Below, piece after piece: positions 7,569 through 11,959 of a stretch of DNA of 11,959 nucleotides (its first letter is position 1; each line of letters begins with the position of its first letter). The notes under the pieces are model-generated. The model made no database searches. It had not been told where the DNA came from and worked only from the letters and a program-made list of their open reading frames with translations. Position numbers and translations under genes: made by a program. Source of the stretch: JAKITW01 sp041598875 (lineage in GTDB: Bacteria; Desulfobacterota; Desulfobulbia; Desulfobulbales; BM004); NCBI GenBank assembly GCA_041598875.1, contig JBFHXP010000082.1, positions 1-11,959 of the forward strand, read 5' to 3'.

Positions 7569-9293
7569 CTACTCATCCATCCTGAGATCAAACTCCTCAG
7601 GCAACCCCCCGGTCGCCCACCTTAGCTGGAGCAGAGCGATATTCAGGTTAAGAGCGGCCCGCATGTAATTACGCCGGGCCTCGTAATAATCATCCTGGGC
7701 ATCAAGAAGCCCCCTGTTTCCGGTTTTGGCAAGCTCGAACCGCACCTTTTCCCGGGCCAGCACCCGCGACCGGGCATCATGGGCCTCCTTGGCCGCGGCG
7801 ACCTCTTCTTCCGCCTGGACAACCTCGTGCAGCGCCGCATTGATCTCATAGGCTATCTGTTCGGAACTCTTGAGCAAGGCGGTCTGGGCCTGCTCATGCT
7901 GCAGCACCGCCTTGCGGTACTCGGCATCCGCCTTTCGCCCACCCCAGGGATATTCGAACTCAAAACCAATGGCCCAGCTCGCGTCATCGCTGAAATAGGT
8001 ACCATCGACCGCGGTATTAAATCCACTCCCCAGGGAATTAAGGGTATAGCTGGCCTTGGCATCGAGTTTTGGCAGTTTCCGGTTTTCCGACATGATTTTC
8101 TGGATCTCAGCAACCTCGACCTTCTTCCTGGCAATCACCATTTCAGGGCGCGCCTGCTGGGCATGCACTACCATCGCCTCCAGAGTAGAAAACGAGGTTT
8201 GCGCCGCAACAGACTCCTCCGGCTCAATCACCGTGTCAAAGAGTTCGCTGCCAGGGAGAATTCCGAGCAGCAATTTCAGCTGGGTCATGGCGACCAGATA
8301 GAGGGATCGTGCGGTAACCTCGGCCCGTTTTCGTTCCTGGACCGTGGACATGGCCCGGTCCACATCAAGCTTCGAGGCAAGACCCTGCTGGTTGCGCGCC
8401 TGCTCCTTTTTCAGGATCTCCTCGCCCTGCAGGAGGGCGTTTTCGTTGATAACCAGCTGCTGCCGGTAAAAGACAAAGCGCCAGTACGCGCCGGCCACCT
8501 CCTTGACCGTATCAACCACTGTCTTCCGGTACTCCGCCTCGGTCATGACCAATCCCTGCCGGGCCTTGGCAATTGCCGCCTGGTTGGAACTGTCGCCGTA
8601 TTCCCGCAGAAGGGCCTGGCGAACCTGGGCGGTGAGGCGGGAAGTATACTGGGGATTTGGCAGCAACAGCTCGCTGCTGCTGTTGACGTGATCGACATCG
8701 GCAAAAAGGGAGACAACGCCGCCGGTGGGCAGGGCCTTTTTTACCCCGGCACGGCTGTCCCAGCGATGCTCAAGAAATTCTCCCCGCTCCAGGGTGCCGT
8801 TATCAAGAAGGCTCTGGTTGGGGCGATCGATTCGGGTGATATTGGTTTCCTCGAAAAGGGTGACGTCATAGATGGACTGGACGGAATTGATCTCCTCGGA
8901 GGCAATCGATGGATTATATGACGCCACCTGAATCTGCCGGTTGCCGCTCAATGCGAGCTTCACCGCCCCGCGCAGGGTCAGCGGCAGCGTGGATTTTCCG
9001 GCCATGGTTTTGTCCACCGGAAGAGCTGGTTTTTCTTCCAGAGTATCCCCCGGCTCTTGGGGCTGTTCCGCCTTGGCCGCCAGGGAGGCTGTCTGCCGGG
9101 AAAACCCATAGGCGACTTCGGGTTTCAACCGTCCGGAAAAAGACTCCGCCCCTCCATTTCTGCCATACGCCGGCGAAAGCCGCAGCTGGCCGAGGATATC
9201 AGGAGCAGTTGCCGCAAGAACGGATGGGGAAAAAAAAAGCATCCCGCCAAGATATACACAGAGCAATCGCACATTGTTCTTCTTACTACCCAT
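7569..9293 (-). CDS. TolC-family outer membrane channel protein
   Basis: Outer-membrane/periplasmic tunnel of a tripartite exporter. The chosen start is ATG 9293 (574 aa), because GGAGG stands eight bases upstream and residues 1-27 form a good signal peptide (basic MGSKKNN, hydrophobic core, likely cleavage after SPSVLA). In-frame ATGs at 9308 and 9335 are alternatives, and the longer open frame to 9494 overlaps the adaptor and is unlikely. About 75 polar residues follow the signal peptide. Then come two outer-membrane-efflux (OEP) halves: one beginning near LTLRGAVKLAL with long amphipathic helices (AYWRFVFYRQQL, QGLASKLDVDRA), and a second beginning at RPEMVIARKKVE with beta-strand stretches (ASYTLNSLGSGF, WAIGFEFEYPWGG) and a final coiled-coil rich in A, E and R. 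The adaptor gene lies immediately upstream and the giant exoprotein gene downstream, so export of that protein is the likely job. A nine-T tract lies in the signal-peptide coding region. Confidence 0.9.
   Translation of the reverse strand: MGSKKNNVRLLCVYLGGMLFFSPSVLAATAPDILGQLRLSPAYGRNGGAESFSGRLKPEVAYGFSRQTASLAAKAEQPQEPGDTLEEKPALPVDKTMAGKSTLPLTLRGAVKLALSGNRQIQVASYNPSIASEEINSVQSIYDVTLFEETNITRIDRPNQSLLDNGTLERGEFLEHRWDSRAGVKKALPTGGVVSLFADVDHVNSSSELLLPNPQYTSRLTAQVRQALLREYGDSSNQAAIAKARQGLVMTEAEYRKTVVDTVKEVAGAYWRFVFYRQQLVINENALLQGEEILKKEQARNQQGLASKLDVDRAMSTVQERKRAEVTARSLYLVAMTQLKLLLGILPGSELFDTVIEPEESVAAQTSFSTLEAMVVHAQQARPEMVIARKKVEVAEIQKIMSENRKLPKLDAKASYTLNSLGSGFNTAVDGTYFSDDASWAIGFEFEYPWGGRKADAEYRKAVLQHEQAQTALLKSSEQIAYEINAALHEVVQAEEEVAAAKEAHDARSRVLAREKVRFELAKTGNRGLLDAQDDYYEARRNYMRAALNLNIALLQLRWATGGLPEEFDLRMDE
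9230..9238 (-). repeat. Nine-T homopolymer in the signal-peptide region of the tolC-like gene
   Basis: Minus strand GC followed by nine T residues and CCCC, encoding Leu-Phe-Phe-Ser at residues 19-22 of the chosen start. The present length keeps the frame open. Gain or loss of one base would end the protein near its start. Confidence 0.75.
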
Positions 9294-9336
9294 CCCGGCC
9301 CCCTCCATGCTTTGTTGCCATTGGATCTTTTTCATC

Positions 9337-9709
9337 TCATTCAGCCCCGCCAGGAAAGATAACCATGACCCTCTCTCCTGCCGGTCGATGGTTAGGGTTG
9401 GCAACACCAACCCGAACCATGAGGGTATTGGCAGCCGCATCGGCAACCGAGGAAATATATTCGATACGTCCGGCTGCCTCGGTTCCATCCGCACTGCGGA
9501 CAGTGGCCATCTGCCCGGGTTTCACCATATTTGCCGGGCCAAGAGGCACGGCCACGTCGAGGTGAAGCGGATCTACGCTCACCACATGGACGGCAGGAAC
9601 CAGGGCCTGGAGCGATTCTCCCTTCTCGATATCCACCTTCTCAACAACTCCGCTGATCGGACTGACAAGATGGAGCTGGTCGAGTATCGCCCGGATCTCC
9701 TTTTTTTTT
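9337..9709 (-). pseudogene. HlyD/MFP-type periplasmic adaptor, C-terminal part in a shifted frame
   Basis: Read one base on from the A9 tract, the sequence continues the adaptor perfectly. KKEIRAILDQLHLVSPISGV gives the diagnostic second lipoyl half (L-x-S-P-I-S-G-x-V). It is followed by VVSVDPLHLDVAVPLG, MVKPGQMATV and a beta-barrel ending FPGGAE, with TGA at 9339-9337. Joining the two parts with one base removed gives a 271-residue adaptor, which is short for the family because little membrane-proximal sequence remains. An internal GTG at 9636 could start a 99-residue product, but it would cut through the lipoyl domain and is unlikely. The downstream frame carries no further damage, which argues for recent mutation, recoding, transcriptional slippage or a sequencing error over long-standing decay. 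Confidence 0.75.
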
Positions 9710-10153
9710 CAGTATATCCTGTTCATGTTCGAATCGGGCCCGCTCGGCCGCAAGTCGAGCTGTATCCCTGGCCAGGCGAGCGTGTTCCACCTCCAGGTCC
9801 GGGACTGCGCCCTCTTTTTGCGCCGCCTCCATTCTCTCGAGATCCTTCTCTTTCTGGAGAAGTTCCGCGGCAGCCATCTCGATCCGGGTCATATCCTCTG
9901 CCCGTCTGGTGTAGATTTCATACTGAACCATTTCCACCGAATCTTCGAGATGAGCGAGAATCTGCCCGGGCTTCACCCGGTCACCGGTGACCACGGAAAC
10001 ATCACGGACCTTGCCCGACTGGACAAAGGAAAGCGCAATATCCGCGCTTGGCCGGGTGATTGCCTCAATCTCAAGGGCGGAGACGGCGGAGGGCAGCAGG
10101 GCACATACCAACAGGGCCGAAAAAAGTAACAATACACTTTTCCTTGTTTTCAT
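9641..10153 (-). CDS. HlyD/MFP-type periplasmic adaptor, N-terminal part (frame ends early)
   Basis: Bridges an inner-membrane pump to TolC in tripartite exporters. ATG 10153 is preferred: it follows AAGGA closely and opens a clean signal peptide (MKTRKSV, hydrophobic core, cleavage after SAVSA at residue 26). A TTG ten codons earlier (10183) is a poorer choice. Visible parts are the first half of the lipoyl-like domain (GKVRDVSVVTGDRVKPGQIL, residues about 42-61) and an alpha-helical hairpin rich in E, R, A and K (about 75-150). After ILKKK at the A9 tract the frame runs into unrelated residues (GDPGDTRPAPS...) and stops at 9641, giving 170 aa. Family members continue with the second lipoyl half and a beta-barrel, and both are present in another frame immediately after. 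The gene starts 52 nt after the EAL gene and is probably cotranscribed with it and the tolC-like gene. Confidence 0.75.
   Translation of the reverse strand: MKTRKSVLLLFSALLVCALLPSAVSALEIEAITRPSADIALSFVQSGKVRDVSVVTGDRVKPGQILAHLEDSVEMVQYEIYTRRAEDMTRIEMAAAELLQKEKDLERMEAAQKEGAVPDLEVEHARLARDTARLAAERARFEHEQDILKKKGDPGDTRPAPSCQSDQRSC
9701..9709 (-). repeat. Nine-A homopolymer at the adaptor frame change
   Basis: Minus strand CTG followed by nine A residues and GGAG. With nine A the adaptor terminates early, and with eight it reads through to the full C-terminal domain. Such tracts are known sites of replication slippage (phase variation), RNA polymerase slippage and sequencing error. Confidence 0.8.
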
Positions 10154-10205
10154 ATTCCTTTCCACGGTAATGTTTTTATTCAAAATCCTGGCATCTGGAC
10201 CAAGC

Positions 10206-11936
10206 CTATTCCTTTAACAAAAGCGCATAAAACTCATCAGGAGGAATCGGCCGACTGAAGAAAAACCCCTGATACTGATTACAGCGCTGCTCCTTAAGAA
10301 ACTGGAGCTGTTCCTCGGTCTCTATTCCCTCGGCTACGGTATAGAGCCCGAGACTGGTGGCGAGAAAAACAATGGACGAGACAATGGCCTTGCTCGCGTT
10401 ATCGTTGCCAATCGCAAAGACAAAAGACTGGTCAATCTTCAGTTCATCAATGGGCAGTTGCCGAAGGTAGCTCAACGAGGAATAGCCGGTACCAAAGTCA
10501 TCAATGGAGATTTTAAGCCCCATCTTCTTCAGGTCACCAAGAAAGCCGATGGTCTTGTCAACGTCCTCCATAAGAAGGCTTTCCGTTATCTCAATGGTCA
10601 GGTAGCTGGCATCAACCCCGCTTGCAGCAATGATCTCGCGGATCTTTTCAAGTAAACCGGGATCCTTGAGCTGTTTGGCGGAGAGGTTGAGGCTCATGGT
10701 TATTTTTCTGCCATCCCGGTGCCACTCCTGGAGTTGACGGCATCCCTCGCGGAGCACAAATTCACCCAGTGGAACGATAAAACCGTTTTCCTCGGCCAGG
10801 GGGATGAACTCCCCGGGGGAGATGAGTTTTCCGCTGCCATCCCTCCAGCGGATCAGCCCCTCCACTCCGAGAATCTTCCCGGTCTGCAGATCCACCTTGG
10901 GCTGGTAAAAGAGAATAAATTCCTTCTGGGTCAGGGCGGTGCGCATCCGCGACTCCATCTTTTGCCGTTTGGAATACATCTCATTGATCTCCGGCGAGGA
11001 AAACTGAAAGGAATCGCCCCCCCTGTTCTTGATAAAATCCTTGGCGCTTGAAGCGAGCCGGACCAGGGTGTCCCGATCATCGGCTTCCGTGGGAAATGTC
11101 GCGATCCCGATACTTGCGGTGACGTACACATCCCTTCCCTCGACCTGCAACGGTTCCCTGATCACCCGGATAATCCGCTGCGCCACCACTGCCGCGCTTT
11201 CCACCCCGTCAATCCGATAGAGAAAAAGTGAAAACACGCTGCTCTCCATGCGGAACAGGTCCATAACCGCACCTTCATTTTCCGTGGCAAGACCGAGAAT
11301 ATCGGTGCGCCGGATCGCCTCTCCAATACGAAGGGAGATCTGGCGCAGGACCTCATCCCCTGCCTTGATGCCGATGGTGTCATTTATGGTGTCAAAATTA
11401 TCAAGCTCAATATTCAACAATGCCAGGTAGTCGTGATGCCGCCTGGCCTCGTTTAAGACCTGCATGAACTTTTCAAAAAACATGTTCCGGTTGGGCAGAC
11501 TGGTCAGCCGGTCATAGTTGGCAAGCTGGTCAAGATACGCCTTGGCGGCCAGGGTGTTTCGCACCCGGAGTCCCAGTTCGCTGGGGTCGACCGGTTTGGC
11601 AAGAAAGTCGGTGGCGCCGAGATCAAGGGCCCTCAACTTATCCTGGGGATCCGCTGAGGCAGTAAGGATAATAACCGGCAGATATTTGAATTTAGGATGG
11701 TTTCGGACCGACTGGAGAATTTCAAACCCCGACACCTCAGGCATCACCAGATCCAGGAGAATTATGTCCGGCTCCCTCTCCTCAATGGTTGCCATCGCCT
11801 GGGTTGAATCCTCGATCTGGACAAAATTCCGATACCCCACATCCTCGAGAAAGACCTGGACCATTTCCATGGTGATCGGTTCATCGTCCACTATCATTAT
11901 GGTTGCCCGCAAACGATTGCTCGCGGAGCTTTTCAT
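10206..11936 (-). CDS. Response regulator with REC, degenerate GGDEF and EAL domains (probable c-di-GMP phosphodiesterase)
   Basis: A 576-residue cytoplasmic signalling protein. The REC domain (about 12-128) has D17/D18, phosphoacceptor D62 (LLDLVMPE), T92 and K114. The GGDEF-like domain (about 140-310) keeps fold markers (LTSLPNR, IELDNFDTIND), but the GG(D/E)EF signature is replaced by ESSVF at 231-235, so cyclase activity is not expected. The EAL domain (about 325-576) has EGL at 359-361, which keeps the metal-binding Glu, plus N417 (SLNLSAKQL), EITES, DDFGTGYSS (479-487), K500 (LKID) and E536 (AEGIET). These catalytic positions suggest active hydrolysis of c-di-GMP to pGpG. A partner histidine kinase is not in the window. 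The gene is first in this run, 52 nt before the adaptor, so c-di-GMP turnover may be tied to export of the giant exoprotein (inference). Only 23 nt upstream are visible, and no promoter can be called. Confidence 0.93.
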   Translation of the reverse strand: MKSSASNRLRATIMIVDDEPITMEMVQVFLEDVGYRNFVQIEDSTQAMATIEEREPDIILLDLVMPEVSGFEILQSVRNHPKFKYLPVIILTASADPQDKLRALDLGATDFLAKPVDPSELGLRVRNTLAAKAYLDQLANYDRLTSLPNRNMFFEKFMQVLNEARRHHDYLALLNIELDNFDTINDTIGIKAGDEVLRQISLRIGEAIRRTDILGLATENEGAVMDLFRMESSVFSLFLYRIDGVESAAVVAQRIIRVIREPLQVEGRDVYVTASIGIATFPTEADDRDTLVRLASSAKDFIKNRGGDSFQFSSPEINEMYSKRQKMESRMRTALTQKEFILFYQPKVDLQTGKILGVEGLIRWRDGSGKLISPGEFIPLAEENGFIVPLGEFVLREGCRQLQEWHRDGRKITMSLNLSAKQLKDPGLLEKIREIIAASGVDASYLTIEITESLLMEDVDKTIGFLGDLKKMGLKISIDDFGTGYSSLSYLRQLPIDELKIDQSFVFAIGNDNASKAIVSSIVFLATSLGLYTVAEGIETEEQLQFLKEQRCNQYQGFFFSRPIPPDEFYALLLKE

Positions 11937-11959
11937 CTCACTTGACGGGGTAGAAACAA

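Noticed and set aside
7779..8921. Plus-strand open frame of 380 codons
   Set aside because: Antisense of the tolC-like gene, which has a signal peptide, both OEP halves and a good ribosome binding site. The plus product matches nothing recognisable.
9294..9494. Longer start (to 9494) for the tolC-like gene
   Set aside because: The extra residues overlap the adaptor's beta-barrel coding region, precede the signal peptide and look like out-of-frame sequence. ATG 9293 has GGAGG at good spacing.
10154..10183. TTG start at 10183 for the adaptor
   Set aside because: It adds ten polar residues before a normal signal peptide. ATG 10153 with AAGGA nearby is the better start.

Overview
The window looks like a chromosomal segment of a Gram-negative, GC-moderate bacterium. 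A LEPR-XLL/SBBP/tandem-95 giant exoprotein, a TolC-type outer membrane protein, a periplasmic adaptor and a REC-GGDEF-EAL regulator together fit a deltaproteobacterial (Desulfobacterota, perhaps Desulfobulbales-like) or related marine/sediment proteobacterium. The lineage is an inference from gene content only. Every gene I can support is on the minus strand, so transcription runs from the right edge to the left.

Layout in transcription order. (1) 11936-10206: a response regulator with REC, degenerate GGDEF and intact-looking EAL domains, a probable c-di-GMP phosphodiesterase. (2) 10153-9337: a HlyD/MFP-type periplasmic adaptor, split by a frame change at a run of nine A residues (9701-9709). 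(3) 9293-7569: a TolC-family outer membrane protein with a signal peptide. (4) A 165-nt gap holding two small hairpins and a strong match to a sigma-54 (-24/-12) promoter. (5) 7403 to beyond position 1: one uninterrupted giant reading frame of more than 2467 codons, occupying over 60% of the window. I traced its frame (codons whose lowest coordinate is divisible by 3) from the ATG to the left edge and saw no stop. The long plus-strand ORFs across this region are antisense shadows.

The giant protein begins with a LEPR-XLL motif (LEPRILLSA, residues 14-22). A DUF7948-like domain follows, then exactly 14 SBBP beta-propeller repeats of about 60 residues, an Ig-like segment, a large segment I cannot assign, a carboxypeptidase-regulatory-like beta-sandwich, and a long Gly/Thr/Asn-rich beta-strand region like filamentous surface proteins. 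At the window edge a tandem-95/cadherin-like domain starts, and these usually occur in multiple copies. The stop codon and C-terminus are outside the window.

Working model (inference): the adaptor and TolC protein form the periplasmic and outer-membrane parts of an exporter dedicated to the giant exoprotein. The EAL regulator adjusts local c-di-GMP, and sigma-54 controls the exoprotein separately from the export genes. The inner-membrane pump is not in this window. The A9 tract in the adaptor, with a second nine-base tract in the TolC signal-peptide region, raises the possibility of slippage or phase-variable control. A sequencing or assembly error is the main competing explanation.
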